Assembly: GCA_903905735.1 (NCBI GenBank)
Contig: CAIVHU010000146.1
Span: 1-49,498 of the forward strand
DNA: 49,498 nt
Direction: 5' to 3'
Source: an uncultured beta proteobacterium
Lineage (GTDB): Bacteria > Pseudomonadota > Gammaproteobacteria > Burkholderiales > Burkholderiaceae_C
Made by a program: the position numbers and the translations under genes. Position 1 is the first letter of the stretch. Every line of letters starts with the position of its first letter. The notes below the pieces were generated by a model. That model had not been told where the DNA came from. It ran no database searches and saw only the letters and a program-made list of their open reading frames with translations. Below are positions 27,682 through 36,282 of the stretch, one piece after another.

Positions 27682-28215
27682 TCAAGCCGAATGGGCTCGC
27701 CGCTCGGGAGCGTGCGGTACAGACCGGATGCGGGAATCATCATCCCGGCTGCATTTGGCCCTGTCCCGAAGGATTTTGATCAAAACCAGAGCCACAGCAG
27801 AACTGGCCAGCGTTGGCGAAGATGCCAGCATCTGGCCCAATCCGTTGAGCGCGTGCACACTCATTTGTTGAACGCGGTTGGCCAAGGCCACCACATCCTC
27901 AGGCTGTACCGCCTGCAAATCCTCCATGCGGACCTGCAGGTTGTTGAACCCGCCCTGGAAGCGGATTTTTGCAAACACACCATTGGCAACGGTCAGCAAA
28001 GCCATCGCGCCCAAGGGTTGCATCAGATATTTGACGAGAAACCCCCGCTCTGACGGCGGTGCCGCCTGATAGACCTTGCCAACAAGTTCAGGCAACAGTT
28101 CGTCGAGTTCAGACGGTGTGACGGAGGCATACACCTCTTCAACGGGCTGATCAACAGGTACTTTTGCTAGGGAAGACAAGCGCTCACCGGGCATGTCTGG
28201 GTGTTCAATGGTCAT
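27682..28215 (-). CDS. Hypothetical protein (177 aa)
   Basis: I do not recognise a family. The start at 28215 (MTIEHPDMPGERL) is set by AAGGAG just upstream. The middle (FLVKYLMQPLGAMALLTVAN) has one moderately hydrophobic helix that could associate with a membrane, and SPTLASSAVALVLIKILRDR is another amphipathic helix; the C-terminus is basic and polar. No catalytic motif is visible. The gene ends at the terminator shared with htpG and stands alone on its strand. The good ribosome binding site and coding-like composition make it a real gene. Confidence 0.75.
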   Translation of the reverse strand: MTIEHPDMPGERLSSLAKVPVDQPVEEVYASVTPSELDELLPELVGKVYQAAPPSERGFLVKYLMQPLGAMALLTVANGVFAKIRFQGGFNNLQVRMEDLQAVQPEDVVALANRVQQMSVHALNGLGQMLASSPTLASSAVALVLIKILRDRAKCSRDDDSRIRSVPHAPERRAHSA

Positions 28216-28390
28216 GGAGATACTCCTTGTTGCTACCGGTGCCAACGACTCAGCCCCGGTACCGCCGCAACTATCAACATGCGGAGGTCAACTGTAGACA
28301 ATCGCCAGCCACTTGGGGCGTCAGGTGGTGTAACAATTTGTAAGCAAGGCGTAAGCCGAAGAGCGGGTCCGCCAGCCACAAAGGACAGAC

Positions 28391-29899
28391 TTACCCCATC
28401 ACGACCTCGGCCATCTCGTCAGGAGCCAGTGGCTGCAGTTGCTGCCGTTGCTGCGCCAGCACCTCCAGCGTGGCCTCGGAGGCATCGGTACCCAGGGCGT
28501 TGCGCGCGATGATCCGCTCGCGCAATGCCTGCGGACTGGCGTGCGGGGCCAGGATGGCAAACGCAGCACCCACTTCCTGCGCCAGCGCCCTGAAACTGTC
28601 ACGGTCAGCGCGCTTCAAAAAGGTGGCATCCACAATGACTGACCAGCCAGAACGCAACAAGAGCCCCGCCTGCTCGCGCAGATGTCCATAGGTCAAGGCA
28701 TGGGCGGCTGGCGTGTACATACCGCTATCAATCCCTGAACTGCTGCGCTCCCGCCCGGTGAGGCCAAACAGGTGTTTGCGCTCCACATCCGCCCGCAGTC
28801 GCAGCGTCGGCGGCAGCGCATCACTTTGCAGCTGATGATCGGTCACGTAGGTCTTGCCGCACCCCGACAAACCATGGGTGATCGTCAGGCGCACCGGGTG
28901 ATCGGTCGCCAGCATGTGTGCCAGCGCGATGTCGGCCAGCGCCTCGCGACTACTGGCGTGCGCCTGTTGCTGGCGAATGGCGGCCACCTTGGCACGCACC
29001 AGCGCGCGGTACACCGCGTAAAAGCGCAGCAGGGGCGCTGCTGCATAGTCACCACTGCGGCTCAGCACCTCGTCAACAAACCAGTTGGCCAGCCCGTTCT
29101 GGCCGTGCGCCAGCAGGTCCATATAGGCAAAGGAAATGTCGCTGGTGGTGTCCATCCAGCGCAGGTCTTCGTTGAACTCGATGCAGTCAAACAGCCTGAC
29201 CCGTCCGTCGATCAGCACGATATTGGCCAGATGCAAGTCACCATGACATTCGCGCACATGCCCTGCTGTCTTGCGTGCCACCATGAGTGGCTCCAGGCGG
29301 CTGAACTGTGCCTCGGTCCAGCTGCGCAATTCCTTCAGCCGTGTCGCCACATCAGGTTGAGGCAGCAGTTGCAACAGTTCCTCAAAGTTGTCCTGCGCCT
29401 GCGCCAGGATCTTGTCGGGGGTGGCAAAGCCAGACTCGGGCGGCGCAATAGCGGCGTTGTCGTGAAAACGCACCACCATGTCCGCCAGATCGGACAGGTG
29501 CGAGGGCAGCAGTTCATGCCGCTTACAGACACGGTCGAGTCGGCCAGCTTCATCAAAACGGCGCATCTTCACCGCGTACGCGATGGGCGGGCCCGTGCCC
29601 TCCCACTGCGGGTTGTCCGGCGTGTTGTAGAGGCTCACTACGTCCAGGTAGATGTCCGGCGCAAAGCGTCGGTTCAGGCGCAACTCGTCCAGGCAGGCCT
29701 GGTGCCGCAGCGCCAGGGTGCTGAAGTCCAGAAAAGGCAACTTCACTGGCTTTTTGAGCTTGTAGGCAAATTCTCCGGCCAACAAGACCCACGAAATATG
29801 CGTCTGCACCAGTTCCACCTGCGGCACGCCGGGCGCATGGCGCTGCGGCTGCAGCAAGGCGACGATGAGGGGCGGCAGCGGCTGATCCATACCGGTCAT
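28391..29899 (-). CDS. Fused APH-type kinase / P-loop nucleotide kinase-like protein
   Basis: A 502-residue two-domain protein, known as bifunctional aminoglycoside phosphotransferase-like/ATP-binding proteins (COG2187+COG0645). Residues of about 30-320 are APH-like with the catalytic loop HGDLHLAN (219-226) and metal-binding Asp238 in LFDCIEF. About 335-500 is a zeta-toxin/AAA_33-like P-loop kinase with GLSGCGKT (343-350) and the lid-side WSVIVDATFLKRADR. The physiological substrate is unknown; drug resistance should not be assumed. The start at 29899 (MTGMDQPL) is likely; the frame continues upstream with atypical residues. It is divergent from the FKBP gene. Confidence 0.9.
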   Translation of the reverse strand: MTGMDQPLPPLIVALLQPQRHAPGVPQVELVQTHISWVLLAGEFAYKLKKPVKLPFLDFSTLALRHQACLDELRLNRRFAPDIYLDVVSLYNTPDNPQWEGTGPPIAYAVKMRRFDEAGRLDRVCKRHELLPSHLSDLADMVVRFHDNAAIAPPESGFATPDKILAQAQDNFEELLQLLPQPDVATRLKELRSWTEAQFSRLEPLMVARKTAGHVRECHGDLHLANIVLIDGRVRLFDCIEFNEDLRWMDTTSDISFAYMDLLAHGQNGLANWFVDEVLSRSGDYAAAPLLRFYAVYRALVRAKVAAIRQQQAHASSREALADIALAHMLATDHPVRLTITHGLSGCGKTYVTDHQLQSDALPPTLRLRADVERKHLFGLTGRERSSSGIDSGMYTPAAHALTYGHLREQAGLLLRSGWSVIVDATFLKRADRDSFRALAQEVGAAFAILAPHASPQALRERIIARNALGTDASEATLEVLAQQRQQLQPLAPDEMAEVVMG

Positions 29900-29981
29900 G
29901 ATGCCAGATTCACTGTGCTGTGACGGTGCGCTGGCAGACTGCGACAATCGTCGCCTTGTCACAACCCTCCTCATTCAAACC

Positions 29982-30425
29982 ATGAAAACAGTTTTTCACA
30001 CCGCCATTCTTGCCACCCTATTGAGCACCTTGCCCGCGGCCTGGGCGGCAGATGCGGTGCTGGATGCTGCGGCCAAAGAAGCCGGTGCGGTGGTCACCGC
30101 CAGCGGGCTGGTCTATCGCTCGCTGAAAGATGGCACGGGTGCCAGCCCAAAGGCCAGCGACACGGTCAAGGTCAATTATCGCGGCACTTTCCCGGATGGG
30201 CGCGAGTTTGACAGCTCCTACAAGCGCAACCAGGCCATCGAATTCCCCTTGGGCAACGTCATCCCCTGCTGGACCGAAGGCGTGCAGCGCATGAAGGTTG
30301 GCGGCAAGGCCAAGCTGACCTGTCCGGCCAGCATTGCCTACGGGTCGCGCGGCGCTGGCGGCGTGATCCCGCCCAACGCCACGCTGCTGTTTGAAGTGGA
30401 ACTGCTCGCCATCAACGGCAAGTAA
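29982..30425 (+). CDS. Secreted FKBP-type peptidyl-prolyl isomerase
   Basis: A 147-residue isomerase that speeds cis-trans changes at prolyl bonds. A signal peptide (MKTVFHTAILATLLSTLPAA, cleavage near AWA-AD at 22/23) places it in the periplasm. One FKBP domain follows: DTVKVNYRGTFPDGREFDSS, then IPCWTEGVQRMKVGGKAKL, CPASIAYGSRG and IPPNATLLFEVELL; the key aromatic and Asp positions look intact. Starting at 29982 preserves the signal; earlier in-frame starts do not. It precedes hsp20 but the latter has its own promoter. Confidence 0.95.
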   Translation: MKTVFHTAILATLLSTLPAAWAADAVLDAAAKEAGAVVTASGLVYRSLKDGTGASPKASDTVKVNYRGTFPDGREFDSSYKRNQAIEFPLGNVIPCWTEGVQRMKVGGKAKLTCPASIAYGSRGAGGVIPPNATLLFEVELLAINGK

Positions 30426-30475
30426 ACCAGCACTCCGCCCGGTTCAAAAACTGCGGCTGATCACGCTCGCAGGGT

Positions 30476-30502
30476 CTTGAAAAGTCACCGGATTCACCTC
30501 AT
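30476..30502 (+). promoter_or_regulatory. Sigma-32-like heat-shock promoter of hsp20
   Basis: CTTGAAA (30476-30482), a 14-base spacer and CCTCATGT (from 30497) match the RpoH consensus at 14 of 15 fixed positions. It is about 75 bases upstream of the small heat-shock gene. Confidence 0.78.
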
Positions 30503-30575
30503 GTGCCATAGCGAAAGTCATGGTTGCGCAAGCGCCGGACTTTCGAACCATTGCCAACATTCAAGGAGAATCCAA

Positions 30576-31007
30576 ATGAGTGCCTTAGCCAACCGCAGCT
30601 ATCTTTTGAACGATTTCTTCCGCGACATCGCGCCCGCGTTTTACGTCCGGCCCCTGCATGGTGACCCGCTGCCGTCACCCGCGCAGATCAAGGTGGATGT
30701 GAAAGAAAGCAAGGATGCTTACACCGTGCACGCCGAGATGCCGGGTGTGCCCAAAGAGGATATTCATGTCTCGGTAGACGGCAATCTGGTCACCCTGCAA
30801 GCTGAAGTCAAACAGCAGGACAGCACCGGCGAGAACGAAAACGTGCTGCGCAGCGAACGCTATTTTGGTTCGGTGGCGCGCAGCTTCCAGTTGCCCATGG
30901 ACATCGACCAGGCGCAGGCCAAAGCCAAGTTCGAGAACGGTGTGTTGACCCTGACGCTGCCCAAGAAGCTGGCAGCCAACCTGGCGCAAAAACTCACCAT
31001 TGAGTGA
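30576..31007 (+). CDS. Small heat-shock protein (Hsp20/alpha-crystallin)
   Basis: A 143-residue ATP-independent holdase that binds unfolding proteins. The alpha-crystallin domain spans about 38-130: IKVDVKESKDAYTVHAEMPG, VPKEDIHVSVDGNLVTLQAE, RSERYFGSVARSFQLP, and the conserved AKFENGVLTLTLPK with the GVLTLTLPK signature. The C-terminal LTIE is short, without an obvious IxI tail. The start is fixed by AAGGAG upstream of MSALANRSYLL. The sigma-32-like promoter at 30476 makes heat induction likely, in parallel with htpG. Confidence 0.95.
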   Translation: MSALANRSYLLNDFFRDIAPAFYVRPLHGDPLPSPAQIKVDVKESKDAYTVHAEMPGVPKEDIHVSVDGNLVTLQAEVKQQDSTGENENVLRSERYFGSVARSFQLPMDIDQAQAKAKFENGVLTLTLPKKLAANLAQKLTIE

Positions 31008-31011
31008 TCGC

Positions 31012-31037
31012 GTTGCGCCGCCGATGGGCGGTGCAAC
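31012..31037. terminator. Hairpin between convergent hsp20 and srkA
   Basis: GTTGCGCCGCC, loop GA/T, GGGCGGTGCAAC form a long stem with one G-T pair. It occupies the whole 30-base convergent gap. There is no T run, so it is a candidate RNA 3' end structure rather than a proven terminator. Confidence 0.4.
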
Positions 31038-32146
31038 TAGACCGCCAGCGACTCTTCCTGCATGGCTTCGATCTGCTCCTGCAGCATCTGTACTTGACCC
31101 TGCCAGTAATCGCTGGAGCCGAACCACGGGAAGTTGATCGCAAAGATCGGGTCGTCCCAGCGCCGCGCCAACCAGGCGCTGTAATGGATCAGACGCAGGG
31201 TGCGTAGCGGCTCGATCAGCGCGAGTTCACGCCGGTCAAACGGCCGGAACTGCTCGTAGCCGTCCACCAGCGCGCCCAACTGACGGGTGCGCTGACCACG
31301 GTCACCACTGAGCAGCATCCACAGGTCTTGCACTGCCGGGCCCATGCGGGCATCGTCCAGATCGACAAAATGTGGCCCGGGCAGGCTGGCAGCCGGTGCC
31401 TCCAATGGCGTCCACAGGATGTTGCCCGGGTGGCAGTCACCATGCAGACGCAGGCTGCGCAACGAGCCATCGAACTGCGCTTCTTCGGACTCATCATCCA
31501 GATCCAAAAACTTCAAGCCATTTTGTCCCCCAGCCCTTATGCCCAAAGGGCTAGCAGCTATTAAATCAAGTGCAATTGCCGAGGTCGTTTCCCAAGCTGA
31601 CTGCACGTCCAGCGGTACTTTGTCGTGGGCCAGCAGCCACTCACGCGGTTCGGCGCCAAAAGTTTGCAAGTCCAGCGCCGGGCGCACGGCAAACGGTTTA
31701 CTCTCACCCACCACATGGATGCGCGCCAGAAAACGGCCAACCCACTCCAGCACATCCGGGTCGTCCAACTCAGGGGCGCGGCCGCCCCGGCTGGGGCTCA
31801 CGCTGAAGGCAAAGCCGCCAAAGTGGTGCAGCGTCTGCCCCTGCACCTGCATCGGCCCGACGATCGGGATTTCAGCGGCAATGAGCTCGGCGCTGAAGGC
31901 GTGCTCTTCCAGAATCTGCGCCTCGGTCCAGCGCTCCGGGCGGTAAAACTTGGCGACGACGACGCTGGCGTCTTCCAGATGCAACTGGTAAACCCGGTTT
32001 TCATAGGAACTCAGGGCCATCTGGCGGCCGTCACCATACAGGCCGATGCTGGCCAGCGCGTCCTGCACCACATCAGGAGTCAGGGCCTGGTAGGGGTGGC
32101 CGGCATTGGGCGGGGTGTGTTGCACGGTGTCAGTCTCGTTTTTCAT
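31037..32146 (-). CDS. srkA: Stress response kinase A (SrkA/YihE-like)
   Basis: A 369-residue Ser/Thr kinase of the YihE/SrkA family, which protects cells from stress-induced death in E. coli. Motifs include YENRVYQL in the nucleotide loop, VVVAKFYRP with Lys66, the catalytic loop HGDCHPGN (235-242), HFVDLDDARMGPAVQDLWML and the C-terminal INFPWFGSSDYWQGQ. It is about 20-40 residues longer than usual. Fifteen of these (195-209, LIAASPLGIRAGGQN) are encoded by a dispersed repeat inserted in frame just before the catalytic region. The ATG at 32146 is preferred to a TTG one codon earlier. It is divergent from the GMC operon. Confidence 0.94.
   Translation of the reverse strand: MKNETDTVQHTPPNAGHPYQALTPDVVQDALASIGLYGDGRQMALSSYENRVYQLHLEDASVVVAKFYRPERWTEAQILEEHAFSAELIAAEIPIVGPMQVQGQTLHHFGGFAFSVSPSRGGRAPELDDPDVLEWVGRFLARIHVVGESKPFAVRPALDLQTFGAEPREWLLAHDKVPLDVQSAWETTSAIALDLIAASPLGIRAGGQNGLKFLDLDDESEEAQFDGSLRSLRLHGDCHPGNILWTPLEAPAASLPGPHFVDLDDARMGPAVQDLWMLLSGDRGQRTRQLGALVDGYEQFRPFDRRELALIEPLRTLRLIHYSAWLARRWDDPIFAINFPWFGSSDYWQGQVQMLQEQIEAMQEESLAV
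31520..31564 (-). repeat. Dispersed repeat copy H, inside srkA
   Basis: In the coding direction it reads TTAATAGCTGCTAGCCCTTT and ends AGGGCTGGGGGACAAAAT, 45 bases or 15 codons (LIAA...GGQN). Same orientation, frame and length as copies F and J. Confidence 0.9.
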
Positions 32147-32290
32147 CAAACCTGCATCATGCCCGAAACGGCTGCCCGCGCATCACCTTTGGGGCAAGCC
32201 TCTAATAGCCCCGTTGCTTTTGCGATAACGTTCCGATAAGGCCAACCCTCAGACTCTCCTCCAGAAACTGGTTGTGCCGGGAGACTTCTC

Positions 32291-33886
32291 ATGTTTGACT
32301 ATCTCATCATCGGCGGCGGTTCAGCCGGTTGTGTGCTCGCCGCGCGCCTGTCAGAAGACCCCAACACCACCGTCGCCCTGCTGGAAGCCGGGCCGCCCGA
32401 CAGCAGCGTGCTGATCCACTGCCCGGCCGGGCTGGCCGTGCTGGCCAAATTCAGCCTGGCTGGCTGGAACCTGAACACCACACCACAGCCCGGCCTGAAC
32501 GGGCGCAGCGGTTACCAGCCACGCGGCAAGGTCCTGGGCGGGTCGAGCTCCATCAACGCCATGTGCTACATCCGTGGCCAGCGCGAAGACTACGATCACT
32601 GGGCCGCGCTGGGCAACCCGGGCTGGTCGTGGGACGAGGTGCTGCCGTACTTCAAGAAATCCGAGCACAACGAACGTGGTGCCGACGACTTTCATGGCAC
32701 GGGCGGGCCGCTCAATGTGATGGATCTGCGCAGCCCCAACCCATTTGGCTTGCGGTTTGTGCAAGCTGGGGCACAAGCCGGGCACAAGATCAACCCCGAC
32801 TTCAATGGTGCCGAGCAGGAAGGCGTGGGCTTGTACCAGGTCACGCACAAGAACGGCGAGCGCTGCAGCGCTTCCAAGGCTTACCTGACACCCGCCTTGT
32901 TACGATCGAATCTGCAGGTATTCACCGGCGCACAGGTGACACGCATCCTGCTCGAGAAAAAACGCGCTGTGGGTGTGGAGTTTGTCAACGAAGGCCAGCT
33001 CAAGCAAATCAACTGCCAGCGCGAGGTGCTGCTGAGCGCCGGGGCCATCCAGTCGCCGCAGATTTTGATGCTCTCGGGCATCGGGCCGCATCAGCATCTG
33101 GTGGAAACCGGCATCGCCACCCAGCATGACCTGCCCGGCGTGGGCCAGCATTTGCATGACCATCCCGACATCGTGCAGGTGGTGCACGTGCCCAACAACA
33201 CCGAGCTGTTTGGCCTGTCGCTGGGCGGCGGCATCAAAACGCTGCAGGGCGTGATGGAGTGGCGCAACCATCGCAGCGGCATGCTGACCACCAACTTTGC
33301 CGAAGCCGGTGGTTTCATCAAGAGCCAGCCGGGTGAGGCCACACCGGATCTGCAACTGCACTTTGTCATCGGCAAACTCATCAACCATGGCCGCACGCTG
33401 ACGCTGGGGCATGGCTTTTCCTGCCATGTCTGCCTGCTGCGCCCCAAGAGCGAGGGCAGCATCCGCCTGGCCAGCAAAGACCCGGCGGCCCTGCCGCTGG
33501 TCAACCCCGATTTTTTGAGCCACCGCGACGACATGGATCGCCTGGTGCGCGGCTTCAAACTCATGCGCAACATTCTCAAACAGCCCGCGCTGGCCAAATT
33601 TGGCGGGCACGAGCTGGCCGCCACGGCCGGCGCACAGACCGACGAGCAGATCGAGCGCGTCATCCGCGACTATGCCGACACCATTTATCACCCGGTAGGC
33701 ACCTGTCGCATGGGCAACACCGACATGGACGTGGTCGATGCGCAATTGCGGGTACACGGCCTACAAGGTCTGCGCGTGGTGGACGCGTCCATCATGCCGC
33801 GTGTGGTCAGCGGCAACACCAATGCGCCGGTGATGATGATTGCCGAGAAGGCGGCAGATATGATTCGGGCAGACCACATGCCCTGA
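32291..33886 (+). CDS. GMC-family FAD-dependent oxidoreductase
   Basis: A 531-residue flavoprotein of the glucose-methanol-choline family, close in form to AlkJ/BetA-type alcohol dehydrogenases. The FAD-binding Rossmann motif is DYLIIGGGSAGCVLAARLSE at the N-terminus; the GMC signature is GKVLGGSSSINAMCYIRG. The catalytic pair is His467 (YHPVGTCRMG) and Asn511 (SGNTNAPVMM). Substrate is unknown, probably a primary alcohol. No signal peptide. GGGAGA-like GGGAGACTTCTC precedes the ATG. It is the first of four closely spaced genes; the next begins eight bases after its stop, so its substrate may belong to the same pathway. Confidence 0.93.
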   Translation: MFDYLIIGGGSAGCVLAARLSEDPNTTVALLEAGPPDSSVLIHCPAGLAVLAKFSLAGWNLNTTPQPGLNGRSGYQPRGKVLGGSSSINAMCYIRGQREDYDHWAALGNPGWSWDEVLPYFKKSEHNERGADDFHGTGGPLNVMDLRSPNPFGLRFVQAGAQAGHKINPDFNGAEQEGVGLYQVTHKNGERCSASKAYLTPALLRSNLQVFTGAQVTRILLEKKRAVGVEFVNEGQLKQINCQREVLLSAGAIQSPQILMLSGIGPHQHLVETGIATQHDLPGVGQHLHDHPDIVQVVHVPNNTELFGLSLGGGIKTLQGVMEWRNHRSGMLTTNFAEAGGFIKSQPGEATPDLQLHFVIGKLINHGRTLTLGHGFSCHVCLLRPKSEGSIRLASKDPAALPLVNPDFLSHRDDMDRLVRGFKLMRNILKQPALAKFGGHELAATAGAQTDEQIERVIRDYADTIYHPVGTCRMGNTDMDVVDAQLRVHGLQGLRVVDASIMPRVVSGNTNAPVMMIAEKAADMIRADHMP

Positions 33887-33894
33887 ATGCCTTC

Positions 33895-35175
33895 ATGCCC
33901 ACGTCGCCAACTTCCCTAACGAGTACCACCGACACCCCTTTTACAGGACTTGCGCCGTACCTGCGCATGAGCATCGGCGGGGCCGACCTGAGGCCGGTGG
34001 CGCAGCAAATGCTGGCGCTGGCGCAGGCCCAGCCGAACGATGCCAATCTTTGGATGAACCTGTCGATCATCCTGCAATGCCTGGGCCAGCGTGACCTGGG
34101 TTTGACGATGCAGGCGCAGGCGCTGGACTTGCAAAGCGTGTATCACCTGGCAGCGCAAAAACAACCGGTGCGCTGCCGCCTGTTGATGCTGATGGAGCCG
34201 GGTGACCTGGCGGCCAATACCCCGCTGGACTGTTTGCTGGAAGACAGTGACATCGAGCTGATTTGTTACTACCTGTCTGTGGACAACCCGCTGCAGGTGC
34301 CAATGCCCGAGCACGACGCTGTGCTGGTGGCCATGAGTGACAGCGATGCCAACCGCGCGCATCTGCGACTGCTGGAGCTGGCGCTGGCCCACTGGCCCAA
34401 GCCGGTGATCAACCTGCCGCAGTTCATCCCGTGTGTGGACCGGGGCACCGCCAGCGAGTTGCTGCAAAACCTGCCAGGGGTGCTGATGCCACCCACGTTG
34501 CGGGCCACGCGTGAGCATTTGCAGGCTGTGGCCGCCGGCGGCAGCCAGCTCAGCGCCCTGTTTGACGACTGCGATTTCCCGGTGATCCTGCGCCCGCTGG
34601 GCTCGCAGGGTGGGCACGATCTGGCCAAAATCGACACACCCCAGGACATCGCGCACTACCTGACGCATGTGCCCGATGCCGATTTTTTCATCTCGCGCTT
34701 CATCAACTACAGCCATGCCGACGGTTATTTCCGCAAGATGCGCGTCGCGCTGATCGAAGGCCGGCCCTACGCCTGCCACATGGCGGTGTCGAGTAACTGG
34801 ATGATCCATTACGTCAACGCCGGCATGTACGACGAAGCCTGGAAGCGCGCCGAAGAGTTGGCCTTCATGACCGATTTTGAAGCCTTCAAGCAACGCCATC
34901 AGGCGGCGCTGGAAGGCATCGCCCGCGCCATCCCGCTGGATTACATCTGTGTTGACTGTGCCGAAACAACGGGTGGCGAGCTGCTGGTGTTTGAGCTGGA
35001 ACACGCCATGGTGATTCATGCGATGGACACCGAAGAGCAGTTCCCCTACAAGCAGGTTCACATGCAGAAGGTCAAGAACGCCTTTCGCGACTTTTTGCTG
35101 CGCCGCATGGCCGAGCACAGCACCCCGCCATCCATGCCGCAAGCGGCCCTGCAACCCCTGACTGGGCAACCATGA
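33895..35175 (+). CDS. TPR-like / ATP-grasp protein of unknown function
   Basis: A 426-residue protein. Residues of about 25-85 look like tetratricopeptide helices (LRPVAQQMLALAQAQPNDAN, then LWMNLSIILQCLGQRDLGLT). About 190-410 resembles a RimK-type ATP-grasp fold: FPVILRPLGSQGGHDL (Arg233 where a nucleotide-binding Lys is common), FFISRFINYSHADGYFRKMR, GRPYACHMAVSSNWMIHYVN, and LLVFELEHAMVIHAMD with E367/E369/H370 where metal-binding E-x-N is usual. ATP-grasp enzymes join a carboxylate to an amine or thiol. Relatives with this TPR plus ATP-grasp layout have no function I know of. Its stop overlaps the next gene's ATG by four bases. Confidence 0.85.
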   Translation: MPTSPTSLTSTTDTPFTGLAPYLRMSIGGADLRPVAQQMLALAQAQPNDANLWMNLSIILQCLGQRDLGLTMQAQALDLQSVYHLAAQKQPVRCRLLMLMEPGDLAANTPLDCLLEDSDIELICYYLSVDNPLQVPMPEHDAVLVAMSDSDANRAHLRLLELALAHWPKPVINLPQFIPCVDRGTASELLQNLPGVLMPPTLRATREHLQAVAAGGSQLSALFDDCDFPVILRPLGSQGGHDLAKIDTPQDIAHYLTHVPDADFFISRFINYSHADGYFRKMRVALIEGRPYACHMAVSSNWMIHYVNAGMYDEAWKRAEELAFMTDFEAFKQRHQAALEGIARAIPLDYICVDCAETTGGELLVFELEHAMVIHAMDTEEQFPYKQVHMQKVKNAFRDFLLRRMAEHSTPPSMPQAALQPLTGQP

Positions 35176-36272
35176 AACCGCAAAACAGCCTCAACTTCTC
35201 CGGCGGCCCCGGCGCGCTGCCCGAAAGCGTGCTGCTGCAGGTGCAGCAAGACATCCTGGAAGTGCCCGAGGTGGGGCTGTCGCTGCTGGGCATCAGCCAC
35301 CGCTCCGACTGGTTCGCCGCAGTCATCAAGGAAACCGAGGACAACATTCGCAGCCTGCTGGGGCTGGGAGCTGACTACCACGTGTTGCTGCTGCAAGGCG
35401 GGGCCACTCAACAGTTCTCGATGGTCCCGATGACGCTGCTGCGGGGCAAGAAACATCCGGCGCAATACCTGCATACCGGCTACTGGAGCGGCAAGGCGCT
35501 GCCGCAGGCCCGGCTGGAAGGCCCCATCGACGTGATCTGGTCCGGCGAAGCCAGCGGATTCAGGCACCTGCCCGATGACAGCGAGCTGGCGCTGTCGCCC
35601 GATGCACCTTACCTGCACTACGTGTCCAACGAAACCGTGGAAGGCCTGCAATTTAACCGGGTGCTGGGGCGCGATGACGTGCCCAGGATTTGCGACATGT
35701 CTTCGGACTTTTTGTCGAGGCCCTGCGAGGCAGAGCGGTTTGCCCTGATCTATGCGCACGCCCAGAAAAACATCGGCCCCGCCGGCGTGACGGTAGTGGT
35801 GGTGAAGGACGACTTGCTGAAGGACGCACCGACTAACTTGCCAGCGTTTCTGGACTACCGCCAACAGATTCAGGCCCACTCCAACCTGAACACACCGCCG
35901 GTGTTTGCCATTTATGTCACCCTGCTGGTCACCCGCTGGCTGAAACACGACGTGGGCGGGCTGGCGCAGATGGATCAGATCAATCAGGCCAAAGCCGCGC
36001 TGCTGTACCAGACGATAGACCAGAGCGGGGGCTTTTATGTGGGTCACGCGGCGACGCCCAACCGCTCGCTGATGAATGTGGCGTTTACGCTGCGCGACCC
36101 GGAACTGGAAAAACGGTTTCTGGCGCAAGCGCAGGCTGCAGGCTTCTACGGACTGGCAGGTCACCGGGCTTTGGGTGGCATTCGCGCCTCGATCTACAAC
36201 GCGCTGAGTGTGTCGGCGGTGCAGACGCTGACGGCTTTCATGCAGGATTTTCAGCACCGAACCTCTCACTGA
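35172..36272 (+). CDS. SerC-like phosphoserine aminotransferase family protein
   Basis: A 366-residue class V aminotransferase close to SerC, which makes phosphoserine from 3-phosphohydroxypyruvate and glutamate and also acts in pyridoxal phosphate synthesis. Landmarks are NFSGGPGALPESVL, ISHRSDWF, LQGGATQQFSMVP, the PLP Lys199 in YAHAQKNIGPAGVTVV, LNTPPVFAIY and GHRALGGIRASIYNA. Substrate-binding His/Arg positions look SerC-like, so it could be the genuine serC. Its place between an ATP-grasp and a dipeptidase gene is not the usual serC setting (commonly near gyrA/pheA in Burkholderiales), so a specialised paralogue is equally possible. Four-base start/stop overlap with the gene before. Confidence 0.85.
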   Translation: MKPQNSLNFSGGPGALPESVLLQVQQDILEVPEVGLSLLGISHRSDWFAAVIKETEDNIRSLLGLGADYHVLLLQGGATQQFSMVPMTLLRGKKHPAQYLHTGYWSGKALPQARLEGPIDVIWSGEASGFRHLPDDSELALSPDAPYLHYVSNETVEGLQFNRVLGRDDVPRICDMSSDFLSRPCEAERFALIYAHAQKNIGPAGVTVVVVKDDLLKDAPTNLPAFLDYRQQIQAHSNLNTPPVFAIYVTLLVTRWLKHDVGGLAQMDQINQAKAALLYQTIDQSGGFYVGHAATPNRSLMNVAFTLRDPELEKRFLAQAQAAGFYGLAGHRALGGIRASIYNALSVSAVQTLTAFMQDFQHRTSH

Positions 36273-36282
36273 GAGCAACACC

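Noticed and set aside
28391-29899. Aminoglycoside resistance gene
   Set aside because: The APH fold is shared by many housekeeping kinases, and the fusion to a P-loop kinase is a known non-resistance architecture.
28772-29923. 383-codon plus-strand frame opposite the fused kinase gene
   Set aside because: Antisense to a gene with clear catalytic motifs; no motif of its own.
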